From Faecimorpha sp963627615 (GTDB lineage: Bacteria > Bacillota > Clostridia > Lachnospirales > Bianqueaceae), in contig CAVGBV010000108.1 in NCBI GenBank assembly GCA_963627615.1, positions 1-5,705 of the forward strand: a stretch of DNA of 5,705 nt. The letters run 5' to 3'. The position numbers and the translations under genes are program-made. How positions within the stretch are numbered: position 1 is the first letter of the stretch; each line of letters begins with the position of its first letter. Under the pieces are notes generated by a model that did not search any database, was not told the origin of the DNA, and worked only from the letters and a program-made list of their open reading frames with translations. Positions 1 through 5,671 of the stretch are shown in pieces.

Positions 1-869
1 GCGCGGTTTGGTCCGGCGGTTCTTTTGTTTACGTACCTAAGGGCGTATCGGTGGAGATTCCGCTGCAGTCCTATTTCCGCTTAAACGCTCCCGGCGCGGG
101 ACAGTTTGAGCATACCCTGATTATCGTAGATGAAGGAGCGGATCTGCATTTTATCGAAGGATGTTCTGCGCCCAAGTATAATGTAGCCAATCTTCATGCA
201 GGATGTGTAGAGCTGTTCGTCGGCAAGAACGCGAGACTGCGGTATTCTACCATTGAGAACTGGTCTAAAAACATGTATAACCTGAACACAAAGCGCGCGA
301 TTGTCGAGGAAGGCGGAAGGATTGAGTGGGTCTCCGGATCTTTTGGTTCGCATGTATCCTATCTGTATCCGATGAGCATCCTGAATGGGCGCGGCGCGCA
401 TATGGAATACACAGGAATTACGTTTGCCGGACAGGGACAGAATCTGGATACGGGCGCCAAGGTAGTTCATAATGCGCCGGAGACAAGCTCCTATATGAAT
501 GCGCGTTCTATCTCCAAGAGCGGCGGCATCAGCACCTTCCGCAGCAGCGTGACGATTGCCAAGGCAGCGACAGGCAGCAAGTCTTCTGTATCCTGTCAGT
601 CTTTGATGGTAGATGATATTTCCAGGTCGGATACGATTCCTTCTATGGATATCCGAACCCGTGACGCGAATGTAGGCCATGAGGCACAGATCGGTAAGAT
701 CAGCGATGAAGCTGTTTTTTATCTGATGTCGCGAGGTTTAAGCGAGGAAGATGCAAAGGCGTTGATTGTAAGCGGCTTTGCTGACAATGTGTCTAAGGAA
801 CTTCCGCTGGAGTATGCGGTAGAGATGAACAATCTGATTCAGATTGAAATGAAGGGCAGTATTGGCTGA
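1..869 (+). CDS. sufB: SufB, Fe-S cluster scaffold subunit of SufBCD (5' end outside window)
   Basis: SufB is the main scaffold subunit of the cytosolic SufBC2D complex, where Fe-S clusters are assembled before transfer to apoproteins. The frame is open from base 3, and the first visible residues, AVWSGGSFVYVPKG, are a family signature. About 288 residues are visible and full SufB is usually about 470, so roughly 180 N-terminal residues lie upstream. The visible part is the beta-helix core plus the C-terminal helical domain. The conserved cysteine in SVSCQSLMVDD (codon 594-596) matches the E. coli Cys405 sulfur acceptor. The His-Glu pair in GHEAQIGKI (678-683) matches the conserved HE near the SufC/SufD interface. 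The helical tail FYLMSRGLSEEDAKALIV is typical of the family. The stop shares one base with the sufD start (TGATG). Assignment is secure; the residue equivalences come from family knowledge. Confidence 0.96.
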   Translation, partial: AVWSGGSFVYVPKGVSVEIPLQSYFRLNAPGAGQFEHTLIIVDEGADLHFIEGCSAPKYNVANLHAGCVELFVGKNARLRYSTIENWSKNMYNLNTKRAIVEEGGRIEWVSGSFGSHVSYLYPMSILNGRGAHMEYTGITFAGQGQNLDTGAKVVHNAPETSSYMNARSISKSGGISTFRSSVTIAKAATGSKSSVSCQSLMVDDISRSDTIPSMDIRTRDANVGHEAQIGKISDEAVFYLMSRGLSEEDAKALIVSGFADNVSKELPLEYAVEMNNLIQIEMKGSIG

Positions 870-1948
870 TGGAAAGGAACAATGATACAATGAATACAGA
901 GCAATGGACCCATGTAAATCCGCTTCCGGCCAAGACCTGGAATCACTTAAAAGTAAATGATGCTTTGCTGAAGTGGGATACAGATGTAATACAGGAACAG
1001 GAGCTGTCCTCGGACGAAGTATGGCGTAGAGCTTCTATAGAGATACAGGAAAAGACGGGGTGCGGTGACGGAGTGGACTTTGTCTTTGATGGTACACAGG
1101 CATGGAAAGCCTCAGCGGCCGCGGGAGAAGAAGTACGCGCGGAGATTGAAAATGTAGAGACAGGTACTCAAAATACAAGAGCACTGTTGTATCTGGAAGC
1201 GGCAGAGAACAGCAAACTTACAGTATGGGGCGGCTTCCATGGCGAACAAAAACAAAATCTGGCACTGCGCCTCATACTTCGGGCTGGAAAAAATGCGTCG
1301 ATCCGTTTGGTACAGGTCCTTTCGCCGGGAGAAGAGGGAATCCTCATCAATGATATCGGAGGAAGCTGTGATGAAGGCGCATCGATAGAGATTCTACATC
1401 TGTATCTGGGAAGGGGCGATCTGTTCTCAGGATGCAGAATCGAACTGGAGGGGAGCGGCAGCAAGTTCTCTTTTCGAACCGGATATCTGGAACAACGCAC
1501 ACAGCGACTGGATGTGAATATTGTGGCGAATCATATCGGGACGGAGACGGAGAGTACGATTCTGGCCGATGGTACACTAAAGGATCAGGCGCATAAGGTC
1601 TTCCGGGGTACGATTGATTTTAAACGCGGAGCCAGTAAGTCGGTCGGAAATGAAGAAGAGAATGTACTGCTTCTGGGGGACGATATTGTCAACAAGACAG
1701 TTCCGCTGATTTTGTACGCTGAAGAAGATGTACAGGGCAACCATGGGGCGAGCATCGGAGAATTGGATGAAGACACACTCTTTTATTTCGCAGGAAGAGG
1801 AATTGATCGCCTGACAGCAGAACGGATTCTGACTCGTGGAAAGCTGGAGAGGTTGTGTGCGGAATTTGGCAATGAAAAATTAGAGGCCAAAGCAAGACAG
1901 GAGATAGAGGAGGTGCTGGAGGATGAAGCAGAAGCTGAACGTATCTGA
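869..1948 (+). CDS. sufD: SufD, Fe-S cluster assembly scaffold partner of SufB
   Basis: SufD is the paralogue of SufB that pairs with it, and with the SufC ATPase, in the cytosolic SufBC2D scaffold. The product is 359 residues, shorter than the E. coli and Bacillus proteins (just over 420) but compatible with clostridial forms. Near the N-terminus, LPAKTWNHLKVNDALL is the usual SufD opening. The middle is the divergent beta-helix. The C-terminal motif NHGASIGELDEDTLFYFAGRGI carries His292, equivalent to the functionally important E. coli His360. The start at 869 overlaps the sufB stop by one base, which favours reinitiation. Met8 (base 890) is an alternative start, preceded by GGAAAGGA at 871-878, and cannot be excluded. 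The gene end overlaps sufS by 26 nt. Sequence is much less conserved than SufB, as usual, but motif and position make the call firm. Confidence 0.94.
   Translation: MERNNDTMNTEQWTHVNPLPAKTWNHLKVNDALLKWDTDVIQEQELSSDEVWRRASIEIQEKTGCGDGVDFVFDGTQAWKASAAAGEEVRAEIENVETGTQNTRALLYLEAAENSKLTVWGGFHGEQKQNLALRLILRAGKNASIRLVQVLSPGEEGILINDIGGSCDEGASIEILHLYLGRGDLFSGCRIELEGSGSKFSFRTGYLEQRTQRLDVNIVANHIGTETESTILADGTLKDQAHKVFRGTIDFKRGASKSVGNEEENVLLLGDDIVNKTVPLILYAEEDVQGNHGASIGELDEDTLFYFAGRGIDRLTAERILTRGKLERLCAEFGNEKLEAKARQEIEEVLEDEAEAERI
1906..1914 (+). promoter_or_regulatory. Shine-Dalgarno of sufS inside sufD
   Basis: AGAGGAGGT is nearly a full anti-16S match, 8 nt before the sufS ATG at 1923. It lies within the sufD coding sequence, which encodes an acidic tail (EIEEVLEDEAEAERI) there. 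The site fixes the sufS start and explains how SufS can be made efficiently despite the 26-nt overlap with sufD. Confidence 0.75.
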
Positions 1949-3149
1949 AATCCGAAAAGATTTTCCGTTGTTGATGCAAAATCCGACAGCGTATCTGGAC
2001 AATGCGGCGACGGCACAGCGGCCTTCCTGCGTGCTGGAAGCAATGCGGGATTTTTATGAAGCGCATAATGCCAATCCGCTGCGTGGGTTTTATCCGTTAA
2101 GTATGGAAGCGACAGAGCTCTACGAAGAATCCCGTCGTACCGTCCAGAATTTTATCCATGCGGAGCATAGTGAAGAGATCATCTTTACGAGAAATACGAC
2201 AGAGAGTCTGAATCTCGTGGCTTATAGCTATGGCTTGCAGCACCTGAAGCCGGGAGAGGAGATTGCTGTGACCATTATGGAGCATCACAGCAATCTCCTG
2301 CCATGGCAGATGGTAGCGAGGCAGACAGGAGCCAAGCTGGTTTTTCTGGATTGCGAACCGGATGGAACGATTCGCGATGAGATGATAGAGGATAGAATCC
2401 ATGCGGGCACCAAGATCGTGGCGATTGCGCATGTGTCCAACGTACTGGGATGTGTCAATCCCGTTGAGAAGGTGATTGCGAGAGCGCATGAGGTAGGCGC
2501 GGTCGTAGTATTGGATGCTGCGCAGAGCGCGCCGCATATGGAAGTGAATGTAAAAAAACTGGATGTCGATTTTCTGGCCTTTTCCGGTCATAAACTCATG
2601 GGTCCCATGGGAATCGGCGTTTTATATGGACGCAGAGCGCTGCTGGAGGCGATGCCGCCGTTTTTGACCGGCGGAGAAATGATTGACTCCGTGAGCCGGC
2701 AGTCGGCAGTTTATGCCGAGCTTCCGCATAAATTTGAGGCGGGAACCGTGAATGCCGCAGGAGCAGTGGGACTTGCGGCCACGATTCGTTATATAGAGCA
2801 AAAAGGCTTTTCCAAGATAGAAGAGAGAGAGAAAGCGCTGACCCGCCGGGCGATGGAGGGGCTGCAGGCACTCCCGTATGTGCATGTCTTAGGATCACAG
2901 GATCCGGAACATCATGTGGGGATTCTTACCTTTACGATCGATCAGGTACATCCTCATGATATCAGTGCGGTGCTGGAGGCGGATGGGATTGATATTCGCG
3001 CCGGGCATCACTGTGCACAGCCGCTTTTAGAGTGGCTTGGTGTCCGTTCGGCTGCGAGAGCCAGTTTTCAGTTCTACAATACCGAGGAAGAGGCAGATCG
3101 TTTTGTAGAAAGCGTTGCCGGAGTTAGGAGAAAAATGGGCTATGAATGA
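1923..3149 (+). CDS. sufS: SufS, group II cysteine desulfurase
   Basis: SufS is a PLP-dependent class V aminotransferase-fold enzyme that removes sulfur from L-cysteine, giving alanine and an enzyme-bound persulfide. The 408-residue length is standard. Visible motifs in order are AYLDNAATAQRP near the N-terminus; MEHHSNLLPW with the cofactor-stacking His pair (121-122); VLDAAQSAPH with Asp198 and Gln201 contacting PLP; FSGHKLMGPMGIGVLYG with Lys224 as the Schiff-base lysine; and RAGHHCAQP with Cys364 as the persulfide-forming cysteine on the short group II loop. RASFQFYNT near the end holds the substrate-binding Arg. The start lies within the sufD 3' end and has a strong Shine-Dalgarno, AGAGGAGGT (1906-1914), 8 nt upstream, so it does not depend wholly on sufD translation. 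The stop overlaps sufU. Having SufU next to it, not SufE, indicates that SufU is the sulfur acceptor. All catalytic residues are intact. Confidence 0.97.
   Translation: MKQKLNVSEIRKDFPLLMQNPTAYLDNAATAQRPSCVLEAMRDFYEAHNANPLRGFYPLSMEATELYEESRRTVQNFIHAEHSEEIIFTRNTTESLNLVAYSYGLQHLKPGEEIAVTIMEHHSNLLPWQMVARQTGAKLVFLDCEPDGTIRDEMIEDRIHAGTKIVAIAHVSNVLGCVNPVEKVIARAHEVGAVVVLDAAQSAPHMEVNVKKLDVDFLAFSGHKLMGPMGIGVLYGRRALLEAMPPFLTGGEMIDSVSRQSAVYAELPHKFEAGTVNAAGAVGLAATIRYIEQKGFSKIEEREKALTRRAMEGLQALPYVHVLGSQDPEHHVGILTFTIDQVHPHDISAVLEADGIDIRAGHHCAQPLLEWLGVRSAARASFQFYNTEEEADRFVESVAGVRRKMGYE
3126..3130 (+). promoter_or_regulatory. Shine-Dalgarno of sufU
   Basis: AGGAG sits inside the sufS 3' coding end, 11 nt before the ATG at 3142. 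It supports that ATG over the in-frame TTG at 3115, which would place this site inside the coding region. Confidence 0.6.
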
Positions 3150-3573
3150 GAGAAGCTTTTATAATGAAATTCTGACAGAACACAATATTCGGCCGGAGCA
3201 TAAGAGAGATCTGCCGGATGCCAATCTGGTACTGGAAGGTGTCAATCCCAGCTGCGGAGATGAGATTACACTGAAGCTGAAGGTAGAGAATGGTGTTATC
3301 ATCGACGGAACCTTTGTAGGAGACGGATGTGTTATTTCTCAGGCATCAGCGGACATTATGCTGGGGATGATTATTGGAAAGAGTGAGGAAGAGGCACTGC
3401 GACTCGGAAAGCTTTTCTTCCGGATGATCCGAGGGGAAGCGTCGGAAGAGGAGATCGACAGCCTGGAAGAGGCATCGGCTCTGCGGGATATTGCGCATAT
3501 GCCGTCTCGAACCAAATGTGCTGTCCTGGGATGGAGAACACTCCAGGAGATGCTCGGGAAAAAAGAAAACTGA
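3142..3573 (+). CDS. sufU: SufU, zinc-dependent sulfurtransferase partner of SufS
   Basis: SufU is an IscU-fold protein that in Firmicutes acts mainly as a zinc-dependent persulfide acceptor from SufS and passes sulfur to SufBCD. The product is 143 residues, a normal length. The ligand set is complete: Cys38 and Asp40 in NPSCGDEITL, Cys63 in GDGCVISQAS, and Cys126 in PSRTKCAVLGWRTL, matching B. subtilis Cys41, Asp43, Cys66 and Cys128. The insertion between the second and third cysteines, rich in Glu (GKSEEEALRLGKLF to SEEEIDSLEEAS), separates SufU from true IscU. I chose the ATG at 3142 because MNERSFYNEIL is the usual N-terminus and AGGAG lies upstream at 3126-3130. An in-frame TTG at 3115 would only add a non-conserved extension. 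The gene overlaps the sufS stop by 8 nt and is the last gene before a terminator. Confidence 0.95.
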   Translation: MNERSFYNEILTEHNIRPEHKRDLPDANLVLEGVNPSCGDEITLKLKVENGVIIDGTFVGDGCVISQASADIMLGMIIGKSEEEALRLGKLFFRMIRGEASEEEIDSLEEASALRDIAHMPSRTKCAVLGWRTLQEMLGKKEN

Positions 3574-3585
3574 GTTTGGATGGAC

Positions 3586-3624
3586 GGGCTTACTGTCTGT
3601 GGATTGCAGGCGGTAGGCCTTTTT
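3586..3624 (+). terminator. Intrinsic terminator of the suf operon
   Basis: The 5' arm GCTTACTGTCTG (3588-3599) pairs with CAGGCGGTAGGC (3607-3618) across a 7-nt loop. All 12 positions pair in RNA, three of them as G-U. A further G-C pair (3587-3619) and a G-U pair (3586-3620) extend the stem. It runs into five T residues (3620-3624). It begins 13 nt after the sufU stop, as expected for the end of an operon. The G-U pairs all place U in the 5' arm, so the complementary strand would form a weaker hairpin, which suits a one-directional terminator. Confidence 0.82.
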
Positions 3625-3632
3625 GGTATCTT
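3604..3632 (+). promoter_or_regulatory. Possible weak extended -10 promoter for the downstream gene
   Basis: TTGCAG (3604-3609) and TATCTT (3627-3632) are separated by 17 nt, and TGG directly precedes the -10, giving an extended -10 form. The -35 matches the sigma-A consensus at only three bases and the -10 at four. A start near 3639 would leave a leader of about 25 nt before the ATG at 3664. The site overlaps the suf terminator, so it could give the next gene its own transcription. It is a weak match; read-through from suf is the alternative. Confidence 0.3.
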
Positions 3633-3648
3633 GTGCAATGGATTGGTG

Positions 3649-3656
3649 AAAAGGAG
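3649..3656 (+). promoter_or_regulatory. Shine-Dalgarno deciding the start at 3664
   Basis: AAAAGGAG ends 7 nt before ATG 3664, an ideal distance. This selects 3664 over the in-frame ATG at 3580, which lies before the suf terminator and would put the terminator hairpin inside the coding sequence. Confidence 0.8.
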
Positions 3657-3663
3657 AATAAAG

Positions 3664-4833
3664 ATGAAAATTCACTTTGACAAGAAAGAATATCAGCTGC
3701 TGCTTTTCAGATGGCGACAGAAACAATGGGAGCAAATTGAATTGCAGGAAGACGGCGGTTTTCAATCAAAGAATCTGAAGGGTAAGCTGGAACTGCGGAT
3801 TTGTGAGGAGGGTATTTATTACCGGCTGTGTGCGGATTCTGAGGATGAGACTGTTATATCGTTAGAACTGGCGGAGAGTGCTGAAGCAGTGAGGGATAAT
3901 ACTGTCTTTCACATCATCCCTTGTTGTATCTATGGCGACAATAACTGCAAAGTAGGCAGACCAGGAGAGTTTCCAATGCTGACCTATGAGCATCCCGAAA
4001 AGGAATATTGCTCCCCGTACTGGTTCTTCAGAGCGGATAGAGCAGCTACACCTATTGCGTTTATGTCAGGAAAAGAGGGATCTTTAGGAATTACCGTAAA
4101 TCCTTATTCCGAAGAAAATGGAAATTATATACATAATGGTTTGTCCGTATCCCTGCCGGGCAGTGTCGGTATTACTTTGGGAAGCGTAAATCTTCCTGTA
4201 ACGGCGGTAACGAAACGAAATCCCCAGCCAAGTGTGGAGGAGGGGATACGGCATGCCTCTTGTGAGGGACGGATTTATTATAATCCGAAGGGTGAACATA
4301 GCGATATTTATGCTATGATTGAAAGAGAGTATGCTTCTCTGGCAGAGCGTCCCACCTATAAGAAAAGTTTTGAGGAGGCGGCAAGAGCGCTGTTTCGCTA
4401 TACTCAGCAGGTATCTTGGAAGGAGGAGCTGGGGGAATATACGAATTTACACTGCAAGCTGCCGCAGGACCCTGTTATGCGGGTGCGTAGAACCGTAACA
4501 GAAATCGGTTGGACGGGAGGAGCGGTACTTGCCTATCCATTAGTCCTGGCAAGGCATATGTTAAAGGAGCCATTCACAGGACGCAGCGGAGAGGCAATGA
4601 TCGATTCCTTTGTTGCAAGATATAATGAAAAGTCGGGACTGATTTATGAACAGACAAAACCTGTAGACGGTAAGGATTTCCTGAAGGTCTGGGTGGGGAC
4701 GGAGCAATCCTGGGAGAGTCACTGCGCATATACCAACGGCAGCTGTATATATGGTATTCTGAAAACCATTGACTATCTGAAAAGCATTGGCGAGGAATAT
4801 CCTGAAAATGGTTGGAGACCTGTAAAAAGGTAA
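3664..4833 (+). CDS. Uncharacterised glycosidase-like protein, N-terminal part (frame broken)
   Basis: I do not recognise a named family. The 389-residue frame has no signal peptide (MKIHFDKKEYQLLLFRWRQ is polar and charged), so the product should be cytosolic. Residues 1 to about 225 look beta-rich, with short alternating strands and turns such as HIIPCCIYGDNN and SLPGSVGITLGSVNLP. From about residue 240 it becomes helical. EIGWTGGAVLAYPLVLARH (280-298) and VWVGTEQSWESHCAYTNGS (342-360) resemble helix-loop segments of six-hairpin (alpha/alpha barrel) glycosidases, in which a beta-sandwich precedes the barrel. The frame ends abruptly at TAA 4831-4833 in the middle of a helical repeat (CIYGILKTIDYLKSIGEEYPENG), and the following gene in the -1 frame continues the same pattern. 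I therefore read this as the first part of a ~643-residue protein. The glycosidase idea is inferred from fold-like patterns; the substrate is unknown. The gene is separated from suf by a terminator, so a functional link to Fe-S assembly is not implied. Confidence 0.72.
   Translation: MKIHFDKKEYQLLLFRWRQKQWEQIELQEDGGFQSKNLKGKLELRICEEGIYYRLCADSEDETVISLELAESAEAVRDNTVFHIIPCCIYGDNNCKVGRPGEFPMLTYEHPEKEYCSPYWFFRADRAATPIAFMSGKEGSLGITVNPYSEENGNYIHNGLSVSLPGSVGITLGSVNLPVTAVTKRNPQPSVEEGIRHASCEGRIYYNPKGEHSDIYAMIEREYASLAERPTYKKSFEEAARALFRYTQQVSWKEELGEYTNLHCKLPQDPVMRVRRTVTEIGWTGGAVLAYPLVLARHMLKEPFTGRSGEAMIDSFVARYNEKSGLIYEQTKPVDGKDFLKVWVGTEQSWESHCAYTNGSCIYGILKTIDYLKSIGEEYPENGWRPVKR
4806..4833 (+). other. Frameshift junction between the two glycosidase-like halves
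   Basis: The downstream frame is closed by TGA at 4803-4805 and the upstream frame ends at TAA 4831-4833, so the switch must fall within these 28 bases. Adding one T to the GGTTGG run at 4809-4814 would give a continuous helix, PENGLETCKKVIGTVISLQ, which is the simplest repair. A second possibility is -1 slippage on A-AAA-AGG (4824-4830) directly before the stop, giving GWRPVKKVIGTV. Both produce 643 residues. The slippery heptamer is imperfect (AGG instead of AAR in the second codon), and I see no strong stimulatory hairpin after it. An indel or a sequencing error is favoured over recoding. Confidence 0.75.
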
Positions 4834-5594
4834 TTGGTACGGTCATTTCTCTGCAGCGGGAGGACGGAGCTTTTGGCTATGCCTTCAGCGGTACGGAGAA
4901 AAAGGTGCTGGATTTTGATTCTTTTGGTGGGGCCTGGTTTATTCCAAGCTGCGCTCTGTTATATAAGTTTGAAAAGGATAAAACATATCTGGAAAGCGCT
5001 AAGGCGGCACTGCGCTATTATGCAGGCTTTGTAAAGGCAGTAAACTGCTATGGGACACCTTTGGATACGCTGAAGGCGGTAGATCAGGAAGGTAATTTGG
5101 GATTTTTGAAGGGAGCCCGATTGGTGTATGAATTGACGGGAGAGCCTGAATTCTTAACTTATTTCGAGTGGTCAGCCCATTATGAATACACCTGGCGGTA
5201 TGCTTTTAAGGCGAGACCTATTTGTCCGCCTTTGAGTAATAGTGACTGGAATTCCTGCGGCGGTTCTGTGACTTCGGTTTCCAATATGCACATTCATCCT
5301 ATGGGGGTCCTGGTGGATTCAGATTTGATTTATTTATCAAAAGTCACGGGCAATCCATATCATTATGAAAGAGCCATGGACAGTATTCACTGGCTGATGC
5401 AGTCTTTGGAGCTCTATCCTGATACTATGGGCTTTGATAGCTATGGGGGACTTACTGAGAGATTTTGTCCTTCGGATGCCACCCTGGTGGAATTCTACGG
5501 AGATGGTACACCTGCTTCCGTATGGTTTTCCTATAATCTGTGGGCCGCGGCTAATGCGCTGGAGGCGATTTTGGAATATATGAGGAAATTATAA
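4812..5594 (+). CDS. Uncharacterised glycosidase-like protein, C-terminal part (frame broken)
   Basis: This 260-codon frame continues the preceding gene after a -1 shift. It is helical, with spaced pairs typical of alpha/alpha toroid enzymes: VISLQREDGAFGYAF, FGGAWFIPSCALLYKFEKDKTYLESAKAALRYYAGF, GFLKGARLVYELTGEPEFLTYFEWSAHY, LIYLSKVTGNPYHYERAMDSIHWLM, and WFSYNLWAAANALEAILEYM. The phrase 'x-LTGEPEFL' and the aromatic-rich loops (NSDWNSCGG, SNMHIHPMG, FDSYGGLTERF) fit a carbohydrate-active barrel, with candidate acid residues in SNSDWN and GGLTERF, but I cannot name the catalytic pair. The C-terminus looks natural, ending just after the last helix with TAA and a following TAG. It has no convincing start of its own: TTG 4812 has only GAGGAA 14 nt upstream, and starting there would leave half a barrel. 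Independent translation is therefore unlikely. Whether the full protein is made depends on the nature of the junction. Confidence 0.7.
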   Translation: METCKKVIGTVISLQREDGAFGYAFSGTEKKVLDFDSFGGAWFIPSCALLYKFEKDKTYLESAKAALRYYAGFVKAVNCYGTPLDTLKAVDQEGNLGFLKGARLVYELTGEPEFLTYFEWSAHYEYTWRYAFKARPICPPLSNSDWNSCGGSVTSVSNMHIHPMGVLVDSDLIYLSKVTGNPYHYERAMDSIHWLMQSLELYPDTMGFDSYGGLTERFCPSDATLVEFYGDGTPASVWFSYNLWAAANALEAILEYMRKL

Positions 5595-5618
5595 TAGCCG
5601 CAAGGTATATAAATACGA

Positions 5619-5647
5619 TTGCGAAATATTCAGAAAAGTGATACAAT
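5619..5647 (+). promoter_or_regulatory. Sigma-A-type promoter with extended -10
   Basis: TTGCGA (5619-5624) and TACAAT (5642-5647) are separated by exactly 17 nt, and TG at 5639-5640 makes an extended -10 (TGaTACAAT). The -10 differs from consensus at one base. Transcription would start near 5654, only a few bases before the Shine-Dalgarno of the next gene, so the leader would be very short. It sits 24 nt after the stop of the glycosidase-like gene. The -10 overlaps the left arm of an inverted repeat, which suggests regulation. Confidence 0.7.
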
Positions 5648-5671
5648 ATTCCTCGTAAGGAGGGATATTGT
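5643..5671. repeat. 12-bp inverted repeat covering -10, start site, ribosome site and start codon
   Basis: The left arm ACAATATTCCTC (5643-5654) and right arm GAGGGATATTGT (5660-5671) pair at all 12 positions (one T-G) around the 5-nt loop GTAAG. The right arm contains most of the Shine-Dalgarno and reaches the TTG start. As DNA it could be a repressor operator over the promoter. As RNA it could hide the ribosome site, but only in transcripts that begin upstream. A weak terminator for the preceding gene is a third reading, since TGTTTCC is a poor T-run. Confidence 0.65.
5657..5664 (+). promoter_or_regulatory. Shine-Dalgarno of the gene running off the window
   Basis: AAGGAGGG is a near-perfect ribosome site. 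Its GGAGG core ends 7 nt before TTG 5671 and 4 nt before TTG 5668, favouring the former. An in-frame TAA at 5656-5658 rules out any upstream start. Confidence 0.7.

Noticed and set aside
81..680. Long open frame on the minus strand opposite sufB
   Set aside because: It lies entirely antisense to a clearly conserved SufB sequence, and its translation is rich in Arg, Ile and His with no recognisable motif; it is a shadow of the codon bias of the sense gene.
2097..2591. Minus-strand open frame opposite sufS
   Set aside because: Fully antisense to the conserved catalytic core of SufS; no supporting ribosome site or family motif.
3115..3141. TTG-initiated N-terminal extension of SufU
   Set aside because: It adds nine residues not found in the family, while ATG 3142 gives the standard SufU N-terminus and has AGGAG upstream.
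3580..3663. ATG at 3580 as start of the glycosidase-like gene
   Set aside because: The added residues would be encoded by the terminator hairpin, and no ribosome site precedes it; ATG 3664 has AAAAGGAG at ideal distance.
3339..3765. Minus-strand open frames crossing sufU, its terminator and the next gene start
   Set aside because: They are antisense to conserved SufU and pass through the terminator hairpin; the composition is non-protein-like and no promoter was seen.
4812..5594. C-terminal half as an independent gene started at TTG 4812
   Set aside because: The ribosome site is weak and too far, and the protein would begin inside a helical repeat unit continuous with the preceding frame.
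5590..5595. Perfect TATAAT hexamer at the end of the glycosidase-like gene
   Set aside because: No acceptable -35 occurs at 16-18 nt; the nearest TTGGAA is 13 nt away. The promoter at 5619-5647 is far better.
5605..5616. Short near-palindrome GTATATAAATAC upstream of the last promoter
   Set aside because: Only four paired bases per side in AT-rich sequence; expected by chance, though an operator cannot be excluded.
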